Positions 52,652 to 62,606 of a DNA stretch of 64,000 nucleotides are shown one piece after another. Within the stretch, counting starts at the first letter, position 1; every line of letters begins with the position of its first letter. Origin of the DNA: Pseudomonas lutea (lineage in GTDB: Bacteria; Pseudomonadota; Gammaproteobacteria; Pseudomonadales; Pseudomonadaceae). The notes under the pieces were generated by a model that saw only the letters and a program-made list of their open reading frames with translations, searched no databases and was not told the origin of the DNA. A program made the position numbers and the translations under genes. The stretch covers positions 1,674,001 to 1,738,000 of the forward strand of contig NZ_JRMB01000002.1 in assembly GCF_000759445.1 (NCBI RefSeq), given 5' to 3'.

Positions 52652-53341
52652 ATGGTTGGCAGGAGCATTCTGATCGTCGACGACGAAGCGCCCATTCGCG
52701 AAATGATTGCCGTCGCACTGGAGATGGCTGGCTATGACTGCATCGAGGCCGAAAACTCGCAACAGGCTCACGCCGTTATCGTCGACCGCAAGCCGGACCT
52801 CATCCTGCTTGACTGGATGCTGCCCGGGACATCCGGCATCGAGCTGGCTCGCCGTCTGAAGCGCGACGAGCTCACCGGCGATATTCCGATCATCATGCTC
52901 ACCGCCAAAGGCGAAGAAGACAACAAGATCCAGGGCCTTGAAGTCGGCGCCGACGATTACATCACCAAACCCTTCTCCCCCCGCGAGCTGGTCGCCCGGC
53001 TCAAGGCCGTGCTGCGTCGGGCTGCGCCGAATGACGGCGAATCGCCAATCGAAGTGGGCGGCTTGCTGCTGGACCCGATCAGCCACCGCGTGACTATCGA
53101 CGGCACTCCTGCCGAGATGGGCCCGACCGAATACCGCCTGCTGCAATTCTTCATGACCCACCAGGAACGCGCCTACACCCGCGGGCAGTTGCTCGATCAG
53201 GTCTGGGGCGGAAACGTTTACGTCGAAGAGCGCACCGTGGATGTCCACATCCGGCGTCTGCGCAAAGCCCTCGGCGAGGCTTACGAAAATCTGGTACAAA
53301 CCGTCCGCGGTACTGGCTACCGTTTCTCCACCAAAAGCTGA
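52652..53341 (+). CDS. phoB: Phosphate regulon response regulator PhoB
   Basis: A 229-residue OmpR-type response regulator. Receiver domain (1-120) with the phospho-aspartate D54 (ILLDWMLPG) and K in [11 protein letters not shown]-terminal winged helix (about 130-229) with [13 protein letters not shown] and the recognition helix [14 protein letters not shown]. Phosphorylated by PhoR when phosphate is low; activates the Pho regulon, including the pst genes at the end of this window. A Pho box lies upstream. Confidence 0.97.
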   Translation: MVGRSILIVDDEAPIREMIAVALEMAGYDCIEAENSQQAHAVIVDRKPDLILLDWMLPGTSGIELARRLKRDELTGDIPIIMLTAKGEEDNKIQGLEVGADDYITKPFSPRELVARLKAVLRRAAPNDGESPIEVGGLLLDPISHRVTIDGTPAEMGPTEYRLLQFFMTHQERAYTRGQLLDQVWGGNVYVEERTVDVHIRRLRKALGEAYENLVQTVRGTGYRFSTKS

Positions 53342-53389
53342 GAAAGCTTTCGGCAGCGATTCAGACCGCTGAAGACAAGGACGCGTTAA

Positions 53390-54691
53390 TTGAATCACAA
53401 CTGGCATGGCACCCTGATCCGCCACTTGCTGATGTTGGTCACAGTCTCGCTGCTGGCCGGTTTGATCAGCGGCCATTACGGCGGGTGCCTGGCAATCGGT
53501 CTGGGGCTGTATCTGGCCTGGACCCTCAAACAGCTGCTGCGCCTGCACGAATGGCTTCGCCATCACAAACCCGACGAGCCACCGCCAGACGGTTACGGTT
53601 TATGGGGTGAGGTCTTTGACAGCATCTACCATCTGCAACGTCGCGACCAGCGCGTCCGCGGTCGGCTGCAGGCGGTAATCGACCGTGTCCAGGAGTCCAC
53701 AGCCGCGCTGAAAGACGCCGTGATCATGCTCGACAGCGACGGCAATCTGGAGTGGTGGAACCGTGCGGCTGAAACACTGCTGGGCTTGAAGACCCCGCAA
53801 GACAGCGGCCAACCTGTGACCAATCTGGTGCGCCATCCGCGCTTCAAAGAATACTTCGAGCACGCCAACTACGCCGAACCGCTGGAAATCCCGTCGCCGG
53901 TTAATGACCGTCTGCGTATTCAGATGCTGATCACGCGCTACGGCAACAATGAGCACCTGATGCTGGTCCGTGACGTGACGCGTATGCACCAGCTGGAGCA
54001 GATGCGCAAAGACTTCGTCGCCAACGTGTCACACGAGCTGCGCACGCCGCTGACGGTGATCTGCGGTTACCTGGAGACGCTGCTGGACAACGTCGAAGAG
54101 GTGAATCCGCGCTGGGTACGCGCGCTGCAGCAAATGCATCAACAGGGCGGACGCATGCAGACGCTGCTCAACGACCTGCTGTTGCTGGCCAAACTGGAAG
54201 CCACCGACTACCCGTCCGACAACCAGCCCGTGGCGGTTTCCGCCTTGCTGCAAAGCATCACCAACGATGCGCAGGCCCTGTCGGGGAGCAAGAATCAGCA
54301 CATCACCCTGGAACTGGAAAGCGATGTCAGCCTCAAGGGCAGTGAGGCGGAACTGCGCAGCGCGTTCTCGAACCTGATCTTCAATGCCGTCAAATACACG
54401 CCGGCCGAGGGCAAGATCCGCATCCGCTGGTGGAGCGATGGGCGCGGTGCGCACCTGAGCGTGCAGGACTCGGGCATTGGCATCGACAGTAAACACATTC
54501 CGCGCCTGACCGAACGTTTCTACCGCGTCGACTCCAGCCGCGCATCCAACACCGGTGGCACCGGTCTGGGCCTGGCCATCGTCAAACACGTGCTGTTGCG
54601 CCATCGGGCAGCGCTGGAGATCAACAGCGTGCCTGGCAAGGGCAGCGTGTTTATCTGCAACTTTGCCCCCAACCAGATGACCAAGCCCTAG
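53390..54691 (+). CDS. phoR: Phosphate regulon sensor kinase PhoR
   Basis: A 433-residue inner-membrane histidine kinase with two N-terminal hydrophobic segments (about 12-45), a PAS domain (about 95-200), the dimerisation histidine H215 (NVSHELRTPL) and an ATPase domain with DSGIGID and GGTGLGLAIV. It is phosphate-responsive through the Pst-PhoU complex and phosphorylates PhoB. Start is TTG, with AAGG 9 bases upstream. It follows phoB after 48 bases. Confidence 0.95.
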   Translation: MNHNWHGTLIRHLLMLVTVSLLAGLISGHYGGCLAIGLGLYLAWTLKQLLRLHEWLRHHKPDEPPPDGYGLWGEVFDSIYHLQRRDQRVRGRLQAVIDRVQESTAALKDAVIMLDSDGNLEWWNRAAETLLGLKTPQDSGQPVTNLVRHPRFKEYFEHANYAEPLEIPSPVNDRLRIQMLITRYGNNEHLMLVRDVTRMHQLEQMRKDFVANVSHELRTPLTVICGYLETLLDNVEEVNPRWVRALQQMHQQGGRMQTLLNDLLLLAKLEATDYPSDNQPVAVSALLQSITNDAQALSGSKNQHITLELESDVSLKGSEAELRSAFSNLIFNAVKYTPAEGKIRIRWWSDGRGAHLSVQDSGIGIDSKHIPRLTERFYRVDSSRASNTGGTGLGLAIVKHVLLRHRAALEINSVPGKGSVFICNFAPNQMTKP

Positions 54692-54789
54692 GCAAGCCTG
54701 TGGATAGCCGCTAAATTGCCCCCTTACGCCCTCTAATTGTGAGGGCTTGTTTCATTCCCCCTTCAAAACGGAACCTGCAAAACCCCATC

Positions 54790-56130
54790 ATGGACCCTTC
54801 CCCTGGTATCAGCCTGGCTTCACTCTTCGCCGACTTCGGCATGATTCTTTTCGCAATGGTGTTGGTTCTGCTCAACGGATTCTTCGTTGCGGCTGAGTTC
54901 GCCATGGTCAAACTGCGCTCAACCCGGGTTGAGTCGATCGCCGACAACAACGGTTGGCGCGGACGCATATTGCGCACGGTTCACAGTCAGCTGGACGCTT
55001 ATCTCTCTGCCTGCCAGCTGGGTATTACCCTGGCGTCGCTGGGACTGGGCTGGGTCGGCGAGCCGGCGTTCGCGCATTTGCTCGCGCCCCTGCTTGAAAC
55101 CGTAGGCGTGGAATCGCCCGAGGTCGTCAAAGGCGTATCGTTTTTCAGTGCCTTTTTCATGATTTCTTATCTGCACATCGTCGTCGGTGAGCTTGCGCCC
55201 AAATCCTGGGCCATTCGCAAGCCTGAGTTGCTGTCGCTGTGGACCGCAGTGCCGCTCTATCTCTTCTACTGGGCCATGTACCCGGCTATCTACCTGCTCA
55301 ACGCCAGTGCCAACGGCATTCTGCGCATTGCAGGCCAGGGCGAGCCCGGTCCGCATCACGAGCACCATTACAGCCGTGAAGAGCTCAAGCTGATCCTGCA
55401 TTCAAGCCGCGGTCAGGACCCTAGCGATCAAGGCATGCGCGTGCTGGCTTCCGCTGTGGAAATGGGCGAGCTGGAAGTGGTGGATTGGGCCAACTCCCGT
55501 GAAGACATGGTCTCGCTGGAATTCAACGCGCCGCTCAAGGAAATCCTGGCGATGTTCCGCCGCCACAAGTTCAGCCGGTACCCGGTGTATGACTCGGACC
55601 GCAATGAGTTTGTGGGTTTGCTGCACATCAAGGATTTGCTGCTGGAGCTGGCTGCGCTGGATCACATTCCCGAATCGTTCAACCTGGCCGAGCTCACACG
55701 GCCGCTGGAGCGCGTGTCCAAGCACATGCCGCTTTCGCGCCTGCTGGAGCAGTTTCGTCAGGGCGGCGCGCACTTTGCGTTGGTCGAAGAAGCTGACGGC
55801 AAGATCATCGGCTATCTGACGATGGAAGACGTGCTGGAGGTGCTGGTCGGCGATATTCAGGACGAACACCGCAAGGCGGAGCGCGGGATTCTGGCGTATC
55901 AGCCTGGCAAACTGCTGGTACGCGGCGACACGCCGCTGTTCAAGGTCGAGCGCCTGCTGGGCATCGACCTGGACCACGTGGAAGCCGAAACCCTCGCAGG
56001 CCTGATCTACGACAGCCTCAAGCGCGTGCCCGAGGAAGAGGAAGTCATGGAAGTCGAAGGCCTGCGCATCATCATCAAAAAGATGAAGGGCCCCAAGATT
56101 GTGCTGGCGAAGGTGTTGAAGCTGGATTGA
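54790..56130 (+). CDS. CNNM/CorC-type membrane protein with CBS domains
   Basis: A 446-residue inner-membrane protein. In order: DUF21/CNNM membrane domain (about 10-190, four hydrophobic segments), a pair of CBS domains (about 215-345; nucleotide-binding) and a C-terminal CorC_HlyC domain (about 360-440). The family is linked to divalent metal export or homeostasis, mainly magnesium and cobalt. GGAAC lies before the ATG, though the ribosome site is poor. The gene is followed by a repeat-rich gap. Confidence 0.88.
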   Translation: MDPSPGISLASLFADFGMILFAMVLVLLNGFFVAAEFAMVKLRSTRVESIADNNGWRGRILRTVHSQLDAYLSACQLGITLASLGLGWVGEPAFAHLLAPLLETVGVESPEVVKGVSFFSAFFMISYLHIVVGELAPKSWAIRKPELLSLWTAVPLYLFYWAMYPAIYLLNASANGILRIAGQGEPGPHHEHHYSREELKLILHSSRGQDPSDQGMRVLASAVEMGELEVVDWANSREDMVSLEFNAPLKEILAMFRRHKFSRYPVYDSDRNEFVGLLHIKDLLLELAALDHIPESFNLAELTRPLERVSKHMPLSRLLEQFRQGGAHFALVEEADGKIIGYLTMEDVLEVLVGDIQDEHRKAERGILAYQPGKLLVRGDTPLFKVERLLGIDLDHVEAETLAGLIYDSLKRVPEEEEVMEVEGLRIIIKKMKGPKIVLAKVLKLD

Positions 56131-56202
56131 TCTGGCCGCACGCCAGGTTTCGGCTCCTCGTTTAACGGCCTCAGTGCACCAGAGCACGGGCAAGCCACGC
56201 TC

Positions 56203-56240
56203 GGGCTTGGGACTTGGGCTTGGGCTTGGGCTTGGGACTT
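56203..56240. repeat. GGGCTT/GGGACTT microsatellite
   Basis: Six tandem copies of GGGCTT with two GGGACTT variants lie in the intergenic space after the CorC gene. Such arrays can change length by slippage. Confidence 0.85.
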
Positions 56241-56283
56241 CACGATTCGCGGGGGTGCGATGCGTCAAGCTGGTACAGATTCC

Positions 56284-56850
56284 GTAGGAGCCGGATTGCT
56301 GGCGAACCCGATCAGGCATTCACCCTTGCAGCGTCTGACCACATGCATTCGCCAGCAAGCCGGCTCCTACGAGTGGATTGCCACGCAATCACCTTACGGC
56401 AGTGCCGGCTGTCGTAACCACCAATCCAACGGTACCGGTTAGCTTGCGGGCGAACCCGGCGACGACCGCTGTCGTAAACGCCAAACCAGCGGCACCGGCT
56501 AGTTTGCGGGCGAACCCGATTCTGTAGGAGCCGGCTTGCTGGCGAACCCGATCAGGCATTCACCCTTGCAGCGTCTGAACACATGCATTCGCCAGCAAGC
56601 CGGCTCCTACGAGTGGATTGCCACGCAATCACCTTATGACTACGACTGCTGCCGTAAACGCCGAACCAACGGTATCGGCTAGTTTACGGGCGAACCGACG
56701 ACGACCGCTGTTGTAACCGCTAAACCAGCAGAACCGGCTAGTTTGCGGGCGAACCCGAATCTGTAGGAGCCGGCTTGCTGGCGAACGCGGTAGGTCAGCC
56801 AAGACTCATTGCGCAGGTAGATCGCATTCGCAGGCAAGCGCGCTCCTACA
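56284..56850. repeat. Tandem 240-base repeat carrying REPINs
   Basis: The unit starts with GTAGGAGCCGG at 56284, 56524 and 56763, spacing 240 and 239 bases. Units 1 and 2 each hold a REPIN (inverted arms of GTAGGAGCCGGCTTGCTGGC) and two 60-base direct sub-repeats beginning GCTGTCGTAA at 56408 and 56468 (variants at 56648 and 56707). The third unit is partial and its right arm (56823-56850) is of a related but different REP type. Confidence 0.88.
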
Positions 56851-56875
56851 CAGGTCGCGCTTCTCCGGCAGCGGT

Positions 56876-57784
56876 TTAATTCCCGCCGATGGCGAAATTC
56901 GGCAAGCTCTGGACCGGTTGCGAGAACTCGTACGGAATCGACTCCAGCGCCAGCCCCACATTGCGTTGCACCACGAAGTGCAGGTGGGGGCCGGTGCTGT
57001 TGCCGGTGTTGCCAGAGCGCCCGAGTGGCGTACCAACGACCACACGCTGACCTTCCTTGACGCTCACCGAACCCTGCTGCAGGTGCAGATAAACGCCCAT
57101 GGTGCCGTCGTCATGCAGGATGCGCACAAAATTGCCTGACGGGTTAGCACCTCGGCCGGACTGGGCGTTTTCGGTCTTGATCACCGTACCGCCACGCGCG
57201 GCGATGATCTGCGTGCCCTCAGGCATAGCGATGTCTATAGCGTATCGGCTTTTGGCGCCAACATGGCTGTAGGAGCCATTGGCGCCCTGACTGATGCGAA
57301 ACGGGCCGCCTACCCAAGGCAGCGGATAGCGATACGCGAAGCCGCTTGCGGAAACGCCGCGCTGAGGGTCGCCCACGATTGATCGCAAGCTGGGCTTATA
57401 AGCCATGGCCTTACTGGCGACTTGCGGGCTGAGAGCGATAAGACGTTCGTTGCTGCGCGCTGCAATGGTGCGGCGAATGACTTGGTCCGAAACGCCAACC
57501 ACGTTCTTTACACCGGCCAGACGCAGCTCGACTTCCACCGGCGCGTAAAGATCGTTTCGTACGTACAAGCTGTCGCTGCCGTTGGCTTTTTTGACGCTGA
57601 GGCGCACTTGGCTGTCGATGCGCTCGACCATGCGTTCGCGCAGCTTCATGACCTCGGCACCGCGCACGGGCTGATCGGTGAAAGAGACCACTCCATTGGC
57701 GTCGGTAAACCGATAGATAGTCACTGCCCCGGCGGTCTGCGTGGCCAGCAGTAAGGCACAGACAACCAGCACGCGCTCTAACAT
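56876..57784 (-). CDS. M23 family peptidase with DUF4124 N-terminus
   Basis: A 302-residue exported protein: signal peptide (about 1-20), a DUF4124 module (YRFTDANGVVSFTDQPV), a beta-rich middle part and a C-terminal LytM/M23 endopeptidase domain. The zinc residues are visible in SHVGAKSRYAIDIAM (His and Asp) and in PHLHFVV (HxH), so it should be active in cutting peptide cross-links of cell wall. The chosen ATG gives a signal peptide start; upstream in-frame starts would add about 33 residues. It may trim murein in the envelope. Confidence 0.88.
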   Translation of the reverse strand: MLERVLVVCALLLATQTAGAVTIYRFTDANGVVSFTDQPVRGAEVMKLRERMVERIDSQVRLSVKKANGSDSLYVRNDLYAPVEVELRLAGVKNVVGVSDQVIRRTIAARSNERLIALSPQVASKAMAYKPSLRSIVGDPQRGVSASGFAYRYPLPWVGGPFRISQGANGSYSHVGAKSRYAIDIAMPEGTQIIAARGGTVIKTENAQSGRGANPSGNFVRILHDDGTMGVYLHLQQGSVSVKEGQRVVVGTPLGRSGNTGNSTGPHLHFVVQRNVGLALESIPYEFSQPVQSLPNFAIGGN

Positions 57785-58097
57785 CTGGACAGGCCTGGTA
57801 AGTGAAAGGATGGCGCCCAGCCTAACAGCGATGACGACGCAAGAGGACTCATCCGAATCAATCGGTAATAGACGAAGCGTCAAGGAAATCGCGTCAGCAC
57901 GGGGCGCGATGTGAGGTGCAATTTCTATGCTGAGTGCGAGTGCGGTTCGTCAGGCAGTTCTGACGGACGTAAAGATGGCGCTATTGCTCGGTAGCGCAGC
58001 AAAGACGCTACCGTTGCAAGTGCGCTGCGCGCGAAGACGGACGAGGAACGTTTGGACGGCTGTTCCGAAGTCTTCGCGAGCAAAGCCATTGCTTGCC
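57785..58097. other. Intergenic region between the peptidase and receiver genes
   Basis: No gene is supported in 313 bases. A long inverted repeat (CGCGAAGAC at 58030-58038 and GTCTTCGCG at 58070-58078, with GGAAC/GTTCC inside) follows the receiver gene, and GGTAGCG/CGCTACC lies at 57990-58012. The former resembles a degraded REPIN. Confidence 0.6.
58030..58078. repeat. Long hairpin, degraded REPIN-like, after the receiver gene
   Basis: Nine-pair outer stem CGCGAAGAC/GTCTTCGCG with an inner GGAAC/GTTCC pair. It ends 20 bases after the receiver gene stop and could act as its 3' end. Confidence 0.55.
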
Positions 58098-59003
58098 TCA
58101 AGCGCCAGGGACGAAGTGCTTCTGCGCGGTGCCACGGGCGATCAGTCGCGAGAGGTAATCCAGCTTCTGCGTGTCCTGGTCGACGAAGCGGAAGGTCAAC
58201 TGCAGCCACTCGCTGTCTGGCTTCTGTTCAAACGCAGCGATAGCGTGCAGATACCCGTTGAGGCGCGCTACTTCTGCGTTGTCGCCCTGCTCCAGGTCGA
58301 GCACGGCGCTGTCCAGAATCTGCGGCAATACCTCGCCACGACGGACCAGCAGCGAAGCTTCCTTGAGCGTCAGCGCTTTAATTACGCAGGGCTGATTGCC
58401 AGTGGGAAGGCGCAATTGCCCTTGGCCACGACCCGTTGGCGCAGCAGAAGGGGCAGCTTTGGCCACAGGCTGAATCAGAGGCTTGGCGGCCTGTGGTGCT
58501 GCCGATAGACCCGGGGCCTGGCTGACCACTTCGGGGCGGTTGCCCGTCAAGGCACTGAGCGAGTCGTTGGCGAACGCCGCGTTTACCCGTGCGGGTCCGC
58601 TGGACATCAGGGCGTCCAGTTTGCCGACCTTGTGCAACGCTTTTTTGACCTTGGTCAGCAATTGCTCGTTGGTGAAAGGCTTGCCGATGAAGTCCGACAC
58701 GCCGGCCTGGATCGCCTGAATCACGTTCTCCTTATCGCCACGGCTGGTGACCATGATGAACGGCATGGTCTTCAGGCTTTCCTGCTGACGGCACCAGGTC
58801 AGCAACTCGAGCCCGGACATCTCGGGCATTTCCCAGTCACACAACACCAGATCGAACACTTCACGGCTCAGCAGGACTTGCGCCTTGCGTCCGTTGACTG
58901 CGTCTTCCAGGGCAATTCCCGGGAAGGCGTTGCGCAATCCTTTCTTGACCAGATCGCGGATGAACGGCGCGTCATCCACCACCAATACACTGACTTTACT
59001 CAT
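58098..59003 (-). CDS. Response regulator with C-terminal PilZ-like region
   Basis: A 301-residue protein with a CheY-type receiver at the N-terminus (about 1-125; phospho-aspartate D56 in VLCDWEMPEMSG, lysine in IGKPFTNEQL), a linker rich in Ala and Pro (about 140-195), and a C-terminal region (about 200-300) whose ordering of strands, GQLRLPTGNQPCVIKALTLK and LQLTFRFVDQDTQKLDYLSR, resembles a PilZ domain but lacks the RxxxR and D/NxSxxG motifs of c-di-GMP binders. The partner kinase is not adjacent. The ATG has AGGAGCG upstream. Encoded between an M23 peptidase and phoU. Confidence 0.78.
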   Translation of the reverse strand: MSKVSVLVVDDAPFIRDLVKKGLRNAFPGIALEDAVNGRKAQVLLSREVFDLVLCDWEMPEMSGLELLTWCRQQESLKTMPFIMVTSRGDKENVIQAIQAGVSDFIGKPFTNEQLLTKVKKALHKVGKLDALMSSGPARVNAAFANDSLSALTGNRPEVVSQAPGLSAAPQAAKPLIQPVAKAAPSAAPTGRGQGQLRLPTGNQPCVIKALTLKEASLLVRRGEVLPQILDSAVLDLEQGDNAEVARLNGYLHAIAAFEQKPDSEWLQLTFRFVDQDTQKLDYLSRLIARGTAQKHFVPGA

Positions 59004-59130
59004 CGACGCTCCTGATGGCGTGTTCACCGTAAGTGGCGAGCATTCGCTGGCGGGTAGCCAGCTGCCAAACTGTTTGACGACACCGGGACTTTTATTCGCG
59101 GGTGACTTAAAAAAGACGGACCGGAAAAAC

Positions 59131-59160
59131 AAAAACGCCCGGCGGTTGCCAGGCGTTTTA
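59131..59160 (-). terminator. Terminator after phoU
   Basis: On the minus strand the stem AAAACGCC/GGCGTTTT, 12-base loop, is followed by a U-rich tract. It ends the pstC-pstA-pstB-phoU transcript. Confidence 0.8.
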
Positions 59161-59172
59161 TCTCAGGCAATC

Positions 59173-59931
59173 TTATTTATCGTCAGGGGCGTCCAGAACA
59201 TTAATCCTTTCGGCGGTCAGGCCTTTGACTTCTTCCTGCATGCGCTTGAGCCCCAAGTGACGAACGTCGGTGCCACGCACCAGATAGATCACCAGCTCGG
59301 AGATGTTGCGCGCGTGGTCGCCAATACGTTCCAGAGAGCGCAGCACCCAAATCACGTTCAGCACGCGAGAGATCGAACGCGGGTCTTCCATCATGTAGGT
59401 GACCAGCTCGCGGAGCGCGGTTTTGTACTCACGATCAATGTTCTTGTCGTATTGGGCAACCGACAATGCCAGATCGGCATCGAAACGGGCGAACGAGTCC
59501 AGCGCATCGCGCACCATCTTGCTGACTTGGTCGCTGATGTGGCGCACCTCGACATAACCACGCGGGGACTCGCCCTCTTCGCAGAGCTGGATCGCACGAC
59601 GAGCGATCTTGGTGGACTCATCGCCGATGCGTTCAAGGTCGATGACCGATTTGGAGATGCTGATGATCAATCGCAGATCGGACGCTGCCGGCTGTCGACG
59701 GGCCAGAATGCGAAGGCATTCTTCATCGATGTTGCGCTCCATCTGGTTGATGCGGTCGTCCACTTCTCGCACCCGCTGGGCCAGGCCGGAATCGGCTTCA
59801 ATCAACGCAGTGACCGCGTCGTTGACCTGCTTCTCGACCAGACCACCCATTTCCAGCAGGTGGCTGCGAACTTCTTCCAGTTCAGCGTTGAACTGCTGGG
59901 AGATGTGATGTGTATGGCTGTCTTTGATCAT
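59173..59931 (-). CDS. phoU: Phosphate signalling protein PhoU
   Basis: A 252-residue cytoplasmic protein of two three-helix bundles (PhoU repeats, about 15-105 and 125-215), with the family motifs EVDDRINQMERNIDEE and ERIGDHARNISELVIY that bind metal. It links the state of the Pst transporter to PhoR and keeps the regulon off when phosphate is plentiful. Last gene of the pst unit, 51 bases after pstB. Confidence 0.95.
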   Translation of the reverse strand: MIKDSHTHHISQQFNAELEEVRSHLLEMGGLVEKQVNDAVTALIEADSGLAQRVREVDDRINQMERNIDEECLRILARRQPAASDLRLIISISKSVIDLERIGDESTKIARRAIQLCEEGESPRGYVEVRHISDQVSKMVRDALDSFARFDADLALSVAQYDKNIDREYKTALRELVTYMMEDPRSISRVLNVIWVLRSLERIGDHARNISELVIYLVRGTDVRHLGLKRMQEEVKGLTAERINVLDAPDDK

Positions 59932-59982
59932 GAGTGTCCGTCCGATTGATTGCGCGGTGGTTCAGGGCTGACGAAACACGTG

Positions 59983-60816
59983 CTAGCCGTAACGACCGGT
60001 TATGTAGTCTTCAGTCTGTTTCTTGGTCGGATTGGTGAACAACGTATCCGTGTCCCCGTATTCGACCACCTTGCCCATGTACAGAAACGCGGTGTAATCC
60101 GACACGCGCGCCGCCTGCTGCATGTTGTGGGTAACGATCACAATGGTGTATTTGGATTTCAGTTCGTAGATCAGTTCTTCGACTTTTAGCGTCGAAATCG
60201 GGTCGAGCGCGGAGCATGGCTCATCAAGCAGCAACACCTCAGGTTCGACGGCGATAGTGCGGGCAATCACCAGACGCTGCTGCTGACCGCCGGAAAGTCC
60301 GAGCGCCGACTCGTGGAGGCGGTCCTTGACCTCGTCCCACAACGCGGCGCCGCGCAAGGCCCACTCGACGGCTTCGTCAAGCACGCGTTTCTTGTTGACA
60401 CCCTGAATACGCAGTCCGTAAACCACGTTCTCGTAAATTGTCTTGGGGAACGGGTTGGGCTTCTGAAAGACCATCCCGACCCGACGACGCAACTCGGCGA
60501 CGTCTTCACCCTTGGTGTAAATGTCGTGGCCGTAGAGCTTGATCTGCCCCTGGACGCGACAGCCATCCACCAGATCATTCATACGGTTGAAGGTACGCAA
60601 CAACGTGGATTTACCGCACCCGGACGGCCCGATGAATGAAGTGACGCGCTGTTTCGGGATGTTCATGCGGATGTCGAACAGCGCCTGCTTGTCGCCATAG
60701 AAGAGATCCAGCCCCGGCACCTCCAGCGCAACGGCTTCACTCGCCAGGTCCAACACCTGTCGCTTTCGACCCAGGGCCGACATGTTGATGCCGTGGGCGT
60801 GGGGTTCGTGTTGCAT
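59983..60816 (-). CDS. pstB: Phosphate ABC transporter ATPase PstB
   Basis: A 277-residue ATPase. Walker [10 protein letters not shown], signature LSGGQQQR and Walker [13 protein letters not shown] are present. It drives high-affinity phosphate import with PstA and PstC and the binding protein PstS, which lies to the right outside the window. ATG chosen with GGAGTGAG upstream; an in-frame start 13 codons earlier overlaps a REP-like block. A short REP-like inverted repeat separates it from pstA. Confidence 0.96.
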   Translation of the reverse strand: MQHEPHAHGINMSALGRKRQVLDLASEAVALEVPGLDLFYGDKQALFDIRMNIPKQRVTSFIGPSGCGKSTLLRTFNRMNDLVDGCRVQGQIKLYGHDIYTKGEDVAELRRRVGMVFQKPNPFPKTIYENVVYGLRIQGVNKKRVLDEAVEWALRGAALWDEVKDRLHESALGLSGGQQQRLVIARTIAVEPEVLLLDEPCSALDPISTLKVEELIYELKSKYTIVIVTHNMQQAARVSDYTAFLYMGKVVEYGDTDTLFTNPTKKQTEDYITGRYG

Positions 60817-60831
60817 GGTCTCACTCCGATC

Positions 60832-60912
60832 GTAGCTGCAAGCCTGGAGCCGCAAGCTGCAAGTGTGGTGCTGATACGGTATGCGGCTTTTCAGCTTGCC
60901 GCTTGTAGCTTG
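60832..60912. repeat. REP-like inverted repeat between pstA and pstB
   Basis: AGCTGCAAGCCTGGAGCCGC and GCCGCTTGTAGCTT-type arms face each other in the 104-base space between two genes of the pst operon. A hairpin here could affect relative message levels of pstA and pstB. Confidence 0.6.
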
Positions 60913-60920
60913 TCGCTGAC

Positions 60921-62591
60921 TCAGTCTTCAAACGCCTTGTACTTGTCGCGCAGGCGGTTGCGAATCGTCACCGCCGACAGGTTCAGCAGCGCGATCACCA
61001 ACACCAGCAACAGGGCCGTGGCGTACACCAGTGGGCGCGCGGCCTCGACGTTGGGGCTTTGAAAACCGACGTCGTAAATATGGAAGCCCAGGTGCATGAT
61101 TTTCTGGTCGAGGTGCAGATACGGGTAATTGCCGTCCAGCGGCAGCGACGGCGCCATCTTGACCACACCCACCAGCATCAGCGGTGCCACTTCACCCGCC
61201 GCTCGCGCCACGGCCAGAATCAGGCCGGTCATCATCGCCGGGCTGGCCATCGGCAGAACGATTTTCCAGAGCGTCTCGGCCTTGGTCGCCCCCAGTGCAA
61301 GGGAGCCCTCGCGCAGGGTCAGCGGGATGCGCGCCAAGCCCTCTTCCGTGGCCACAATCACCACCGGCACGGCGAGCAGCGCCAGTGTCAGCGACGCCCA
61401 CAGCAGCCCCGGCGTCCCGAACGTAGGCGCCGGAAGGGCTTCGGGAAAGAACAGCCGGTCGAGAGAGCCGCCCAGCACATAAACGAAGAAGCCCAGACCA
61501 AACACGCCGTAAACGATGGCGGGAACGCCTGCAAGGTTATTCACGGCGATTCTGATCAGGCGCGTCATCACGCCCTGACGCGCGTACTCTCGCAAATAGA
61601 CAGCAGCGAGCACGCCAAAGGGCGTCACGATCACGGCCATGATCAGCGTCATCATCACCGTGCCGAAGATCGCCGGGAAAATCCCTCCCTCCGTATTCGC
61701 CTCGCGCGGGTCGTCGCTGAGAAACTCCCAAAGCTTCTGGAAATAGAATCCCAGCTTGGTCATCGTGCCCATGGCGTTGGGTTGATACGCATGCACCACT
61801 TTGCCGATACCGATCTCGATCTCTTTGCCATTGCCGTCACGGGCCGTCAGGCTGTCGCGATTGAAATCGGCGTGCAGGGCAGCCAACTGCGATTCAACCG
61901 CCTTGTAGCGGGCGTCGAATTCAGCGCGCTCTGAGGCCATATCAGCCTGCGCCGCCGCATCAAGCGTGCCGTCCAGCTCCAGCTTGCGCGCCCGTAAACG
62001 CAGACGTTCGATCCCGTGATTGATGGCGCCGATTTCGCCTTTTTCCAAGTGGTCCAGCTGGTCGGAAATGCCTTGCACGCGTTCGATCCGAGCCTGCAGT
62101 TGCGGCCATGCCGCCTCCCCTTGCGCGATGACGTTGCCGTCTTCCTTCACATTGACCAGGTAGCCGTAAAAGTTGCCCCACTCGCGGCGCTCCAGCGTCA
62201 TCAGCTGCGCAGGCTTGCGCTGATCCTTGAGCCATTCGCCGATGACCCAACTGAAATCGCCGGGGCTGATGTCGCGGTTCCCGATTTTGAACAGATCACG
62301 GGTCATGAACTCCGGGCCCTGGTCCGGCACAGGCAACCCGGCCCCCTTGAGGCGCGCCCGGGGCACTTGCTCGGACTGCACCAGTTCACCCACCAATACA
62401 TGGCTTTCTTGCCCAGGCACGTCGTACTGAGCGGCAATGACATCGGAAGGCCAGAAGTGGCCAAGCCCGCGAACGGCAATCACTGCCAGCAAGCCGATGG
62501 TCATGATGACTGCGATCGACACTGCGCCCGCACTTAGCCATACGCCGGGGCCACCGCTGTTGAACCAACGCTTTAGGGCAGTCTGCTTCAT
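60921..62591 (-). CDS. pstA: Phosphate ABC transporter permease PstA
   Basis: A 556-residue inner-membrane permease, almost double the size of E. coli PstA (296). The C-terminal part has the usual membrane helices and the EAA-type loop with [20 protein letters not shown]. Between the first membrane segment (about 22-45) and the core (about 295 on) is a periplasmic insert of about 240 residues with a coiled-coil-like stretch. Such long PstA and PstC forms are known in Pseudomonas. ATG is chosen with GGGCAGG upstream; a TTG three codons before is too close to it. Confidence 0.93.
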   Translation of the reverse strand: MKQTALKRWFNSGGPGVWLSAGAVSIAVIMTIGLLAVIAVRGLGHFWPSDVIAAQYDVPGQESHVLVGELVQSEQVPRARLKGAGLPVPDQGPEFMTRDLFKIGNRDISPGDFSWVIGEWLKDQRKPAQLMTLERREWGNFYGYLVNVKEDGNVIAQGEAAWPQLQARIERVQGISDQLDHLEKGEIGAINHGIERLRLRARKLELDGTLDAAAQADMASERAEFDARYKAVESQLAALHADFNRDSLTARDGNGKEIEIGIGKVVHAYQPNAMGTMTKLGFYFQKLWEFLSDDPREANTEGGIFPAIFGTVMMTLIMAVIVTPFGVLAAVYLREYARQGVMTRLIRIAVNNLAGVPAIVYGVFGLGFFVYVLGGSLDRLFFPEALPAPTFGTPGLLWASLTLALLAVPVVIVATEEGLARIPLTLREGSLALGATKAETLWKIVLPMASPAMMTGLILAVARAAGEVAPLMLVGVVKMAPSLPLDGNYPYLHLDQKIMHLGFHIYDVGFQSPNVEAARPLVYATALLLVLVIALLNLSAVTIRNRLRDKYKAFED

Positions 62592-62606
62592 CGGTTTCAA
62601 CCTGCC

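Larger units (their letters stand above)
56131..56875. other. Repeat-filled intergenic region
   Basis: No gene is supported. It holds a hexamer-like microsatellite, then a tandem duplication of a 240-base unit that carries a REPIN and two 60-base sub-repeats, and a third partial copy running to the M23 peptidase gene. Confidence 0.85.

Noticed and set aside
56284..56850. CRISPR array
   Set aside because: The repeat unit is about 240 bases with inner 60-base copies and REP hairpins; there are no short regular repeats with unique spacers and no cas genes.
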